NCBI RefSeq assembly: GCF_030817355.1 | Contig: NZ_JAUSZH010000001.1 | Coordinates: 2,784,501 to 2,848,500 of the forward strand | Source of the DNA: Streptomyces sp. V1I1 | GTDB lineage: Bacteria > Actinomycetota > Actinomycetes > Streptomycetales > Streptomycetaceae | Reading direction: 5' to 3' | DNA: 64,000 nucleotides | Shown here: piece by piece, positions 26,589 to 36,309 of the stretch | Numbering within the stretch: the first letter of the stretch is position 1 | How the letters are laid out: each line of letters starts with the position of its first letter | The notes under the pieces: model-generated | Seen by the model: the letters and a program-made list of their open reading frames with translations, nothing else | What the model was told of the DNA's origin: nothing | Database searches by the model: none | Translations under genes and position numbers: made by a program

Positions 26589-27521
26589 TCAGGTTCCGGT
26601 GCCGGACCCGAAGCCGAAGCCGAAGCCGAAGCCGAGGCCGAAGCGGGAGCCGGTGCCAGAGCCAGAGCCAGGGCCCGCGCTCAAGCCCGTGCCCAGCTTC
26701 TCCAAGTCGACGACCTGGTCGGCCGGCGGGGCCACGGCCTTGACCGGCTTGTTGTAGTCGGAAAAGGTCATCGTGCCGGGCCCGTCACCGCCGACCCTGA
26801 CGACTCTGATGAGGTACGGCTCGCCCTTCTTGGCCACGTACATGGTGATCGTTTCACCGCCGGGCTGCTTCTTCACGAGGGTCGTTGTGGGCACAGAGTT
26901 GACCTCGGCGTCGGGTCCCTTGGTCATCCCCTGACGCTCCGACGTGTCCTTGTCCCTCTCGGCGAGCATGGCCTTGAGGTCACAGACGCCGCCCATGGCC
27001 TTCGCGCTGCCCGCCGGCATCTTGATCCAGCGGTCCTTCACCAGCTCGACGACGCCTTCGCCGTCTGTGCCGGGCGAGCTGCTCTCGCTGAGCGAGGCGC
27101 GCCAGAATTTCTCGTTGCCCTTCATGTACAGGACCTTGCTGACCTGGCGCAGCTCGGCGCTGCCGCCGCCGAAGCCCAGCTTGCCCGTACATGCGCCCTT
27201 GTTGTCCACCGCAAGGTCGACGGACGCCCGCTCGCCCTCGCTGGTGACCTGGCCCGCCATCCTCATGGACCGGGCCGCCTGTGTGGCCGCGACGGCCCTC
27301 TCCGCGATCTGATCGGCGGTCAGGCCGGTGAGGTCGGTGGGTGCCGCGCTGGTGACGGCCGCCGGTTCCTGCTCCCTCTCCTGCTTCTGCTGCTCCCTCC
27401 TCTCCTCGGAGGCGCTCTTGGCCTTGATGTCGCCATCGTTGGAGCAGCCCGCCAGCGCAGCGGTCGCGGTCGCGGTCGAGAAGACCACCGCCGTAACCAA
27501 GGACTTCCGTTTGGCCGCCAT
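26589..27521 (-). CDS. LppX-like lipoprotein with Phe/Gly repeat tail
   Basis: This 310-aa secreted lipoprotein has a signal peptide and lipobox TATAALAGCSN. The body resembles the LppX/LprG-like fold family (AARSMRMAGQVTSEGERASV, KVLYMKGNEKFWRASLS, KDRWIKMPAG). That family binds lipids or assists envelope assembly, but function here is unproven. It ends in a low-complexity tail (GSRFGLGFGFGFGFGSGTGT) encoded by tandem gaagcc hexamers near 26602-26640. ATG at 27521 follows GGGGAG. It sits between the two adn genes. A paralogous lipoprotein is at 59838-60605. Confidence 0.85.
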   Translation of the reverse strand: MAAKRKSLVTAVVFSTATATAALAGCSNDGDIKAKSASEERREQQKQEREQEPAAVTSAAPTDLTGLTADQIAERAVAATQAARSMRMAGQVTSEGERASVDLAVDNKGACTGKLGFGGGSAELRQVSKVLYMKGNEKFWRASLSESSSPGTDGEGVVELVKDRWIKMPAGSAKAMGGVCDLKAMLAERDKDTSERQGMTKGPDAEVNSVPTTTLVKKQPGGETITMYVAKKGEPYLIRVVRVGGDGPGTMTFSDYNKPVKAVAPPADQVVDLEKLGTGLSAGPGSGSGTGSRFGLGFGFGFGFGSGTGT

Positions 27522-27604
27522 GTGTCTCCCCTTGCAGTCCGCGTGTCGCCTTGTCGCCATTTATTGGATGCAAGCGAATGCGGCAATGCGCGATAAAACA
27601 CCGC

Positions 27605-30600
27605 TCATTCCACTATTTGGCGGCCTTCCGGCTGGGCGCTGCACGAGGAACGGAACGTGCAATGGGTGCAGTGCTGCCCCGCGCTCGGGGTGAAGCGCTC
27701 ATCGAGTACGCGGCCGGCGGCGGTGGCCAGCAGCTCGCCGACCCACTCCCCCGCGAGCGGCTCCTGCGCCTGGATCCTCGGGAGGGCGTCGCCGCCCTCC
27801 TTCTTGGCGGCGGCCTGGCGCAGTTGTACGAGCTCGGCGCCGCCGGGTTCGGGGCGGCGGCCGTCGAAGGCCTCGTCCACGGCGCCCTCGCGCACGGCAA
27901 GCTGGTAGACGGCGAGTTGAGGGTGCCGGGCGACCTCGTCCCGGGTCGGCGTCTGCTTGCCGGTCTTGAAGTCGACGACGTACGCGCGGCCTTCGGCGTC
28001 CTGCTCTACGCGGTCCATGGAGCCTCGGATGCGTACCTCGTACTCGCCGGCCTCCAGGGTCACGTCGAAGTCGTGCTCGGTCGCGGCAGGGGCTCGGCCA
28101 CCGCGGTCCATGACGTGCCAGCGCAGGAAGCGTTCGAGCGCCACGCGCGCGTGCTCCTTCTCCTGCTGCGACTTCCATGGCGCGTCGAAAACGAGCGCGC
28201 TCCAGACGGAGTCGAGGCGCTCCATGAGAACGGCCAGGTCGGCGGGGCTCTGTCCGGAGGCGACCTCGTCCGCGAGTACGTGAACGACGTTGCCGAACCC
28301 CTGGGCAGCCGTTGCGGGGGCGTCCGCCTTCACCTCGCGGCCCAGGAACCACTGGAGCGCACAGGTGTTGGCCAGCTGGTCCAGTGCGCTGCCGGAGAGG
28401 GTGACGGGCTGGTTCCGGTCCCGCAGGGGGAGCCGGCTGTGGGTCGGCTCGTACAGCCCCCACCAGCGGTAGGGGTGTGCGGCGGGCACGAGCGGCTGGC
28501 CCTCGTCGTCGGCGAGCGCAGCGAGGCGCGCGAGGCGGCGGGCGGCGGCGTCGCGCAGCGCGGGCGTCGCCTGCGGGTCCACGGTGGTGGCGCGCAGCTC
28601 GGCGACGAGCGCGGCGACGGCGAGGGGGCGGCGGGGGCGGCCGGTGATGTCCTTGGGTTCGACGCCGAGTTCGGTGAGGAAGCGGGAGGGCTGGTCGCCG
28701 TCGTCGGCGGGTGCCTTGACGGCGGTGACGACGAGGCGGTCGCGGGCGCGGGTGGCGGCGACGTAGAAGAGCCGGCGTTCCTCGGCGAGGAGGGCTCCGG
28801 GGGTGAGGGGCTCCGCGAGCCCGTCGCGCCCGATCCTGTCCGCCTCCAGGAGCGAGCCCCGCCGTCGCAGATCGGGCCAGAGGCCTTCCTGTACGCCGGC
28901 GACGACGACGAGGCTCCATTCGAGGCCCTTGGAGCGGTGGGCGGTCATCAGGCGTACGGCGTCGGGGCGGGTGCTTCTCCTGGCCAGGGTGTCGGCGGCG
29001 ATGTCCTGGGCCTCGATCTCCTCGAGGAAGTTGAGGGCGCCGCGGCCGCCGGTGCGCTCTTCGGCACGGGCGGCGGTCTCGAAGAGGGCGCAGACGGCAT
29101 CGAGGTCGCGGTCGGCATTGCGGCCGGCCGCGCCGCCGCGGAGGGCGGCGCGTTCGAGGCGCTGCGGCCACGGGGTGCCGGCCCACAGCTCCCACAGCGC
29201 CTCTTCGGCGGTGCCACCGCCTTCGAGGAGCTCGCGCGCCTTACGCAGGAGCGCACCGAGCCGCTGCGCGCCGCGGGCGTACGCGGGGTCGTGCGCGACG
29301 AGGCGCTCGGGCTCGGCGAGGGCGCGGGCGAGGAGCTGGTCGGAGGGCGGGGGTACGCGGTTGCCGCCGGCGCGCTCCTCGTCGCGGAGGGCACGGCCGA
29401 GGCGGCGGAGGTCGGCGGCGTCCATGCCGCCGAGAGGGGAGGTGAGGAGGGTGAGGGCGGTCTCTGTGCTGAGCCAGGGGGTGGTGGGGTCGTCCTTCCC
29501 CTCCCCCGCAGCGTCGGCCCCCTCCCCCGCAGCGTCGGCCCCCTCCCCCGCAGCGTCGCCGCCCTCCCCCGCAGTGTCGGTTGATTGCGCCCTCTGCGGC
29601 TGCGTCGCTGCCGTAGCCACCGCTCGCAGTGCCGTCAGCAGCGGGGACACCGCCGGTTCATGGCGCAGAGGGACGTCGTCGCCGTCGATTTCCAGGGGGA
29701 CTCCCGCCGACGCCAGGGCGCGGCGCACCGAGGGGATCGTGCGGCCGCCCGCGCGGACCAGGACTGCCATGTCGTGCCAGGGGACGCCGTCCTCCAGATG
29801 GGCCCGGCGCAGGATGTCCGCGATGTTGTCCAGTTCCGTGGAGGCCGTCGGGTAGGTGCATGTCTCGACCCGGCCGCCCTCCCGGACCGCGCCCAGCTCC
29901 CGGTGCGCCCGGACCTTCTCCAACGGGAGGCGGGGCAGCGGCATCCGGCGGGTCAGCAGCCGGGTCGCCGCCAGCAGGTGCTCGCCACTGCGCCGGGACG
30001 TCGTCCAGGACCGCCACGTCCGCCGGGCTGCCGTTCGCCTGCCGGAAGGCGTCGGGGAAGTCGAGGATGCCGTTCACGTCCGCGCCGCGGAAGGCGTAGA
30101 TCGACTGGTCCGGATCCCCGAACGCGACCAGCGTGCGGCCCTGCCCGGCCAGCGCCTGGAGCAGTTGTACCTGGGCCGGGTCGGTGTCCTGGTACTCGTC
30201 CACGAACACCGCGTCGTAGGGGAAGTCGTAAGGCGAGGCGACGCGCTGGGCAAGCAGCACCGCCCTGTGCACCAGTTCCGCGTAGTCGAGCACCCCCTGC
30301 AGGTCCAGGACGTCCAGATACTCCGCGAGGAACGACGCGGCCGCCCCCCAGTCGGGGCGGCCGGTACGGGCCGCGAAACGGGCCAGGGAGTCGGGGCCCA
30401 GGCCAAGCTCACGGCTCCGGGCGAGCACCGCCCGTACCTCGTCGGCGAAGCCACGCGTCGTCAGACACGCCCGCAGCTCGTCCGGCCAGCGGTTGCGCGC
30501 CAGCCCCTCCGCCTCCAGGTCGAGCTGGCCCGTCAGCAGCTCCCGTACGGCGACGTCCTGCTCGGGACCCGACAGCAGCCGCAGCGGCTCGGAGAACAGA

Positions 30601-31025
30601 TCTGCGTCCTGGTGCGCGCGGACCAGCGCGTAGCAGAAGGAGTGGAAGGTCGTCGCCTGCGGCCCCTGCGCGCCGCCGAGCCGCAGCGCCATCCGGTCAC
30701 GCAGTTCCACCGCCGCCCGGCGGCTGAAGGTGAGCACCAGGATCCGCTCCGGATCCGTCCCCTTGGCCACCCGCGCGGCGACCGCCTCCACCAGCGTGGT
30801 GGTCTTGCCGGTGCCCGGACCTGCCAGAACGAGCAGCGGACCGTGATCGTGGTCAACCACCGCGCGCTGACTTGCGTCCAGAAGAGGGGGATCCACGGGG
30901 CTCGGCGGGGTACGCACCAGTCGGTACGCACCGGGAGTCCTCCCTCTACGCCCCTGCGGGCGTGGGGGGACCCCCTGCCGTACCTGCTGGTACGTCGTAT
31001 GCCCTGTGGTGGAGGAGGAGCTCAC
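27605..31025 (-). pseudogene. adnA: AdnA-like helicase-nuclease, frameshifted
   Basis: The two halves of one UvrD/RecB protein lie in different frames. The N-terminal part (31025 to about 30000) has Walker A AGPGTGKTTTLVEA, VFVDEYQDTDPAQ and FGDPDQSIYAFRGA. The C-terminal part (about 30000 to 27605) has TAHRSKGLEWSLV, YVVDFKTGK (nuclease) and a HCTHCTFRSSC iron-sulfur-like cluster. The switch is near 29998-30006. CTGGACGACGTCC would read VLDTSRRSGEH if one G were removed, restoring an uninterrupted protein of about 1140 aa. It is either a real lesion or a sequencing/assembly error. The N-terminus also carries a GGGGGTCCCCCC palindrome (near 30964) absent from the family consensus I remember. 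Confidence 0.78.
29501..29584. repeat. 21-bp tandem repeat inside adnA (four copies)
   Basis: Units of CTCCCCCGCAGCGTCGGCCCC start at 29501, 29522, 29543 and 29564. In the adnA frame they encode repeats of GADAAGE, a flexible Gly/Ala/Asp/Glu linker. In-frame length preserves the ORF whatever the copy number, and copy number is likely to vary between strains. Confidence 0.75.
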
Positions 31026-31183
31026 GTGGATCGCCGGTCCTGGTGGGTGTGCTGGTGGTGATGGAGCGGTTCGTGCCGCGCGCTGACGACGCTACGCCAG
31101 CGCGCTACCGCGACGCAGTGAGTCCGGCGCGTACTCCGTACGGTCGGCAGAGCGCCCGCGCGACCGCCGAATGGCGGAAGCTG

Positions 31184-31504
31184 TCATATGTGAGCGCTGT
31201 CGCCGGCACCACCGCCGCCGTCCCATCGCGCGCGCTTCACGTCGAGGCGCGGCACGTGTTCCTCGGCGCTGCGCGCGGCCTCGCGCAGGGGCGTCCCCTC
31301 CGTGCGGTAGTGCTCCAGGGCACGCAGCTCATGGCCGGGCAGCAGCGCGCCGTCCGCGCGCACGACGCGCCACCAGGGCACGCCGCCGCCGTACAGGGAC
31401 ATCGCCCGGCCGACCTGGCGCGGCCCGCCGTCCCCGAGCCACTCGGCGACGTCGCCGTACGTCATCACCCGGCCCGGCGGAATCAGCTCGGCGACCTCGA
31501 GCAC
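31184..31504 (-). CDS. MGMT/alkyltransferase-like protein, 5' end apparently frameshifted
   Basis: The protein matches the DNA-binding domain of O6-alkylguanine alkyltransferase-like proteins (ELIPPGRVMTYGDVAEWLG, PRQVGRAMSLYGGGVPWWRV, HELRALEHYRTEGTPL). The reactive PCHR cysteine is replaced by PWWRV, so it is an ATL-type protein that flags alkyl lesions for repair. It starts here with GTG at 31504 (VLEVAELIPP). The codons expected before it (MEELPEYAER) lie one base out of frame, joined by GAGCGCGGTGCTC, where one extra G breaks the frame. If that G is an error, the gene starts near 31540. Confidence 0.8.
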   Translation of the reverse strand: MLEVAELIPPGRVMTYGDVAEWLGDGGPRQVGRAMSLYGGGVPWWRVVRADGALLPGHELRALEHYRTEGTPLREAARSAEEHVPRLDVKRARWDGGGGAGDSAHI

Positions 31505-31732
31505 CGCGCTCCGCGTACTCCGGCAGCTCTTCCATCCGGTCCATCCTGCCGTACGCCACCGACAACGCCCCGGACAGCAGGACCCGAGGGGCAAAGGGGC
31601 GTATCCTGCCCGCCCCGCGCCCCTGCAATGCACCCTGATGCCCCCCTCTGTCGGCGGGCCGTGCCACCATCATGCGGGCGGTGACTGGTGATACGAGATC
31701 AAGAAGAGACCGAGACGGCGAAGGAGCAGGGC

Positions 31733-34609
31733 GTGCAGCCTCCTCAGGCGGCGAGCACCCCTGAGCCCGAGTCGTACCCGGACGCGCCCGTTCCGCGTGA
31801 GGGTGCCGGCGCTTCCAAGGGGAAAAAGGAAGCGGCGGACGACGCCACTGACCAGGCCCTGGACACAGCCGCGGGCAAAGCAGCAGACGCCGCGGCCAAA
31901 GCCGCCGACAAAGGCGCCGACAAAAAGGGCGCCGACAAAGGCGCGGACACAACCGCAGGCAAAGACGCGGACAAAGCCACCGAAGCCGCAGACAAACCGG
32001 CAGACGCCGCCGACGGCCCCGGCGTCGACCGGGTCTCGGGGGACGAGCCGCTGCTCGCCGCCCGCGTCCACCGTCCCTCCGACCTGCTGCGCCTGCTCAT
32101 CGGCATCCTCGCGATCGCCGTCGTACTCGCCATCGCCGCCTTCGCCCACGGCACCACATCCGGCCTCGAGCAGGACATCAACAAGGGCACCGGACAGGCA
32201 CCCGACCTCTTCGTCAAGATCGCCGGTCTGGTCTCCAGCATCGCCGTACTACTCGTCCCGGTCGCCTTCGCGATCGAGCGGCTGATCAAACGGGACGGGC
32301 TGCGGATCGCGGACGGCGTCCTCGCCGCCGTGCTCGCGCACGGCGCCACCCTCGCCACCGACCTCTGGGTCGCCAGGGCCGCGCCCGGCCCCCTCCAGGA
32401 GGCCCTGACCCAGGCGCAGAGCGGCGGCGGGCTGACCGACCCCGTCCACGGCTATCTCGCCCCCGTCATCGCGTACATGACGGCCGTCGGCATGTCCCGC
32501 AGACCCCGCTGGCGCGTGGTCCTGTGGGTGGTCCTGCTGCTCGACGCCTTCGCGATGCTGGTCGCCGGCTACACCACCCCCTTCTCGATCATCCTCACCG
32601 TGCTGCTCGGCTGGACCGTCGCCTACGGCACGCTGTACGCCGTCGGCTCACCGAACGTACGGCCCACCGGCCAGACCCTGCTGGCCGGTCTGCGCCACGT
32701 CGGCTTCCGCCCGGTCACCGCCATGCGCGCCGAGGAAGTCCCCGACTCCACCGAGCCGGGCGACCGCGGCCGCCGCTACCAGGTCACGCTGGAGGAGGGC
32801 GCACCGCTCGATGTCACCGTTGTCGACCGTGAGCAGCAGGCACAGGGCTTCTTCTACCGGGTGTGGCGCCGGCTGACGCTGCGCTCCATCACCACCCGCC
32901 GCTCCATCCCGTCGCTGCGCCAGGCCCTGGAGCAGGAGGCGCTGCTCGCGTACGCGGCGATCGCCGCAGGTGCCAACGCTCCCAAGCTCATCGCGACGTC
33001 GGAGCTCGGCCCGGACGCCGTGATGCTGGTGTACGAGCACCTGGGCGGCCGGTCCCTCGACTCCATGGCGGACGACGAGATCACCGACGACGTGCTGCGC
33101 GGGGCCTGGCGGCAGGTGCAGGCGCTCCAGTCGAGGCGTATCGCGCACCGTCGGCTGACCGGCGACGCGATTCTGGTGGATCGTTCCGGCAAGGTGATCC
33201 TGACCGATCTGCGCGGCGGCGAGATCGCGGCGGGCGATGTGGTGCTGCGCATGGACATCGCGCAGCTGCTCACCACGACCGGCCTGCGGGCCGGCGCCGA
33301 GCGTGCGGTGGCCACCGCTGTCGAGGTGCTCGGCCCCGACAAGGTCGCCGACTGTCTGCCGCTGCTCCAGCCGATCGCCTTGAGCCGCTCGACCCGGGCG
33401 ACGCTGCGCAGACTCGCCCGCGAGCGGTCGCATCGCGAGCGGGAGGCGGTGCTGGAGGCGTCCGCGGCCGCCAAGCGGGCCCGTACGGCAGAGTCGGAAG
33501 AGGCGGCGGTCGACGACCGCAAGGCCGTCCGCAAGACCGAACGGGCGGAGAAGCAGGCCGACAAGAAGGCCATGGACGAGGCCATGGACGAGGTGCGCGA
33601 GGAGGATCTGCTCTCCCAGATCCGCCGGCAGATGCTCCTGATCCGGCCGCAGGCGCCGGTCGAGCCGGTCCGCCTGGAGCGGATCAGGCCGCGTACGCTC
33701 GTCAGCTTCATCGCCGGCGCGGTCGCCGCGTACTTCCTGCTCTCGCAGCTCGCCGGCATCGACTTCGGCACTGTCTTCGCCCGGGCCCACTGGGGCTGGG
33801 TGGCGGCCGCGGTCGCCTTCTCCGTGCTCAGCTACTTCGCGGCAGCGATGAGCCTGCTGGGCTTCGTGCCCGAGCGGGTGTCGTTCCTGCGGACCGTCGT
33901 CGCACAGGTCGCCGGGTCCTTCGTCAAGATCGTCGCCCCGGCGGCGGTCGGCGGCGTCGCGCTGAACACCCGCTTCCTGCAGCGTTCGGGAGTACGTCCC
34001 GGCCTCGCGGTGGCCAGTGTCGGCGCCTCCCAGCTCTTCGGGCTCGGCGCGCACATCCTGCTGCTGCTCGCCTTCGGCTATCTGACCGGTACGGAGCGGA
34101 CGACGTCGTTCACCCCGTCCAGGACGGTGATCGCGGGTCTGCTGACGGTCGCCGTGCTGGTGCTGGTCGTGACCGCGATCCCGTTCCTGCGGAAGTTCGT
34201 CTCGACGCGGCTGCGCTCGCTGTTCGCCGGGGTGGTACCGCGCATGCTCGACGTACTGCAGCGGCCGATGAAGCTGCTCACCGGCATCGGCGGGATGTTG
34301 CTGCTGACCGGTGTGTTCGTGATGTGCCTGGACGCGTCGGTCCGGGCCTTCGACAACGGCAACCAGCCGCTGAGCTACGCCAGCATCGCCGTGGTCTTCC
34401 TGGCGGGCAACGCGCTGGGATCGGCGGCGCCGACGCCCGGCGGTGTGGGCGCGGTCGAGGGTGCTCTGACCTTCGGTCTGATCGTGGCCGGGGTGCCGAA
34501 GGAGGTCGCGGCGCCGGCGGTGCTGCTGTACCGCATGATGACGCTGTGGCTGCCGGTGTTGCCGGGGTGGTTCGCCTTCAACCACCTCACGCGCAAGGGC
34601 GCGCTGTAG
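31733..34609 (+). CDS. Membrane protein: kinase-like domain plus LPG synthase-type flippase domain
   Basis: This 958-aa polytopic protein has three parts. The N-terminus is a Lys/Asp/Ala-rich disordered tail with KGAD-type repeats. The middle has six or so membrane segments (about residues 115-320) followed by a kinase-like region. The C-terminal half (about 665-955) is a UPF0104/lysylphosphatidylglycerol-synthase transmembrane domain with GVGAVEGALTFGLIVAG. In the kinase-like region the catalytic HxD is HRRLTGDAILV and DFG is DLRG, so kinase activity is doubtful. GTG at 31733 has AAGGAG 6 nt upstream. Substrate is unknown, and lipid transport is an inference. Confidence 0.85.
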   Translation: MQPPQAASTPEPESYPDAPVPREGAGASKGKKEAADDATDQALDTAAGKAADAAAKAADKGADKKGADKGADTTAGKDADKATEAADKPADAADGPGVDRVSGDEPLLAARVHRPSDLLRLLIGILAIAVVLAIAAFAHGTTSGLEQDINKGTGQAPDLFVKIAGLVSSIAVLLVPVAFAIERLIKRDGLRIADGVLAAVLAHGATLATDLWVARAAPGPLQEALTQAQSGGGLTDPVHGYLAPVIAYMTAVGMSRRPRWRVVLWVVLLLDAFAMLVAGYTTPFSIILTVLLGWTVAYGTLYAVGSPNVRPTGQTLLAGLRHVGFRPVTAMRAEEVPDSTEPGDRGRRYQVTLEEGAPLDVTVVDREQQAQGFFYRVWRRLTLRSITTRRSIPSLRQALEQEALLAYAAIAAGANAPKLIATSELGPDAVMLVYEHLGGRSLDSMADDEITDDVLRGAWRQVQALQSRRIAHRRLTGDAILVDRSGKVILTDLRGGEIAAGDVVLRMDIAQLLTTTGLRAGAERAVATAVEVLGPDKVADCLPLLQPIALSRSTRATLRRLARERSHREREAVLEASAAAKRARTAESEEAAVDDRKAVRKTERAEKQADKKAMDEAMDEVREEDLLSQIRRQMLLIRPQAPVEPVRLERIRPRTLVSFIAGAVAAYFLLSQLAGIDFGTVFARAHWGWVAAAVAFSVLSYFAAAMSLLGFVPERVSFLRTVVAQVAGSFVKIVAPAAVGGVALNTRFLQRSGVRPGLAVASVGASQLFGLGAHILLLLAFGYLTGTERTTSFTPSRTVIAGLLTVAVLVLVVTAIPFLRKFVSTRLRSLFAGVVPRMLDVLQRPMKLLTGIGGMLLLTGVFVMCLDASVRAFDNGNQPLSYASIAVVFLAGNALGSAAPTPGGVGAVEGALTFGLIVAGVPKEVAAPAVLLYRMMTLWLPVLPGWFAFNHLTRKGAL

Positions 34610-34674
34610 CGCCCGCGCCACCCGCATGGACCGCCGCCCGCGCGCCGCACGCCCCCGCGGCGCACCATGGCGGC

Positions 34675-36261
34675 ATGCCGACCTTTTCCGCGGCCGTGCG
34701 CGCCACCGCCCCGCGCGCCGCCGCACTCGCCGTCTCCGTCGCCGTGCTGCTGACGGCCGCCGGCTGTTCCGACAGCGGCGACAAGGGCGGGGACACGGGC
34801 GAGGAGCGGGCGAAGGATCTCGCCTCGCAGACGCTCGACTGGCAGAAGTGCCCGGCGCCCTCGGAGGCGGAGGGCGGTGGGACCGCGCCCTCGCCGCTGC
34901 CCGACGGCATCGCCTGGGAGTGCGCCTTCATGGACGCCCCTCTCGACTACGCCAAGCCGGACGGCGAGACCATCGAGCTGGCCCTCATCCGGGCGAAGGC
35001 CCGCGACACAAGCCGGCGGATCGGCTCCCTGATCTTCAACTTCGGCGGCCCCGGCGGCTCCGGGGTCGCCAACCTGCCCGCCGCCGCCGCGGACTACGCC
35101 ACCCTGCACACCCGCTACGACCTGGTCAGCTTCGACCCGCGCGGGGTCGGCCGCAGTGCGGCGGTGGAGTGCGAGGACGACAAGCAGCTCGACGCGTACT
35201 TCGCCCAGGACTTCACACCCGACGACACCGCCGAGGAGGAGACGTACACGGACGGCCTGAAGAACTTCGCCGATGCCTGCGAGCAGAACTCCGGCGAGCA
35301 TCTGCCGTACGTCGGCACCACCAACGCCGCCCGCGACATAGACCTGATGCGCCAGGTACTCGGCGACGACAAGCTCTACTACTTCGGCATTTCGTACGGC
35401 ACCGAACTGGGCGGCGTCTACGCCCACTTGTTCCCGACCAAGGTCGGCCGGGCCGTCTTCGACGCCGTCGTCGACCCGACAAAGAACTACGAACAGAGCT
35501 CGCTCGGCCAGGCGAAGGGCTTCCAGCTGGCTCTCACCAACTTCGCGCAGGACTGCGTGGACCGCGGCGATCAGTGCCTGCTGCCCGGCACCACAGCGCG
35601 GGAGATCCAGGACTGGATCATCGCGCTGCTCACGAAGCTCGACAAGGAGCCGATCGCCGGCGTCGGCGACCGGAAACTGACCCAGAGCCAGGCCACCAAC
35701 GGGATCGCGCAGGCTCTGTACTCCAAGGAGTACTGGGAGTTGCTGGAACAGGGTCTCGACGAGGCCGACGGCGGCAACGGCGCACTGCTGCTCGCGCTCT
35801 CCGACGCGATGAACGGGCGCAGCGAGAACGGCCACTACAGCAACATCTCGGCGGCCAACGCGGCCATCAACTGCGTCGACTCCAAGGAGCGCTTGTCCCT
35901 GGCACAGACGAAGGCGAAGCTGCCGGAGTTCCGCAAGGTGTCGCCGGTCTTCGGTGACTACCTCGGCTGGGGCCTGATGGGCTGCACCGAGTGGCCGGTG
36001 CCCGGCGCCTGGAACACACCCGACGTCTCCGCGCCCGGCGCGCCGCCCATCCTCGTCGTCGGCACCACCGGCGATCCGGCGACCCCGTACGAAGGCGCGA
36101 GGGCCATGGTCAACGCCCTCGGCAAGGGCGTCGGCGTGGAGCTCACGTACCGGGGCGAGGGCCATGGCGCGTACAACGGCGGTAACAAGTGCGTGCAGCA
36201 GGCCGTGAACGCCTACCTCCTTCAGGGCAAGGCGCCTGCCTCCGGTACGGTCTGTCAGTAG
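34675..36261 (+). CDS. Secreted alpha/beta hydrolase lipoprotein, tripeptidyl-aminopeptidase type (first of two)
   Basis: This 528-aa lipoprotein has a signal peptide ending in lipobox LLTAAGCS. The alpha/beta hydrolase core has oxyanion segment NFGGPGGSGVANLP, nucleophile GISYGTELGG (Ser near 239), catalytic Asp in GTTGDPATPYEG and His in EGHGAY. It belongs to the family of streptomycete tripeptidyl/mycelial aminopeptidases (Slp/Tap type) that release N-terminal tri- or larger peptides outside the cell. The start MPTFSAAVRATAPRA follows the kinase-flippase gene by 65 bp. A close paralog follows directly. Confidence 0.92.
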   Translation: MPTFSAAVRATAPRAAALAVSVAVLLTAAGCSDSGDKGGDTGEERAKDLASQTLDWQKCPAPSEAEGGGTAPSPLPDGIAWECAFMDAPLDYAKPDGETIELALIRAKARDTSRRIGSLIFNFGGPGGSGVANLPAAAADYATLHTRYDLVSFDPRGVGRSAAVECEDDKQLDAYFAQDFTPDDTAEEETYTDGLKNFADACEQNSGEHLPYVGTTNAARDIDLMRQVLGDDKLYYFGISYGTELGGVYAHLFPTKVGRAVFDAVVDPTKNYEQSSLGQAKGFQLALTNFAQDCVDRGDQCLLPGTTAREIQDWIIALLTKLDKEPIAGVGDRKLTQSQATNGIAQALYSKEYWELLEQGLDEADGGNGALLLALSDAMNGRSENGHYSNISAANAAINCVDSKERLSLAQTKAKLPEFRKVSPVFGDYLGWGLMGCTEWPVPGAWNTPDVSAPGAPPILVVGTTGDPATPYEGARAMVNALGKGVGVELTYRGEGHGAYNGGNKCVQQAVNAYLLQGKAPASGTVCQ

Positions 36262-36309
36262 GCCCGCATAGGATGCCGAAAGAATCTTCGAAGCCGTGGG
36301 GGGCACGGA

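Noticed and set aside
32648..34726. Long minus-strand ORF opposite the flippase gene
   Set aside because: Arg/His-rich shadow with no domains, overlapping a real gene over its whole length.
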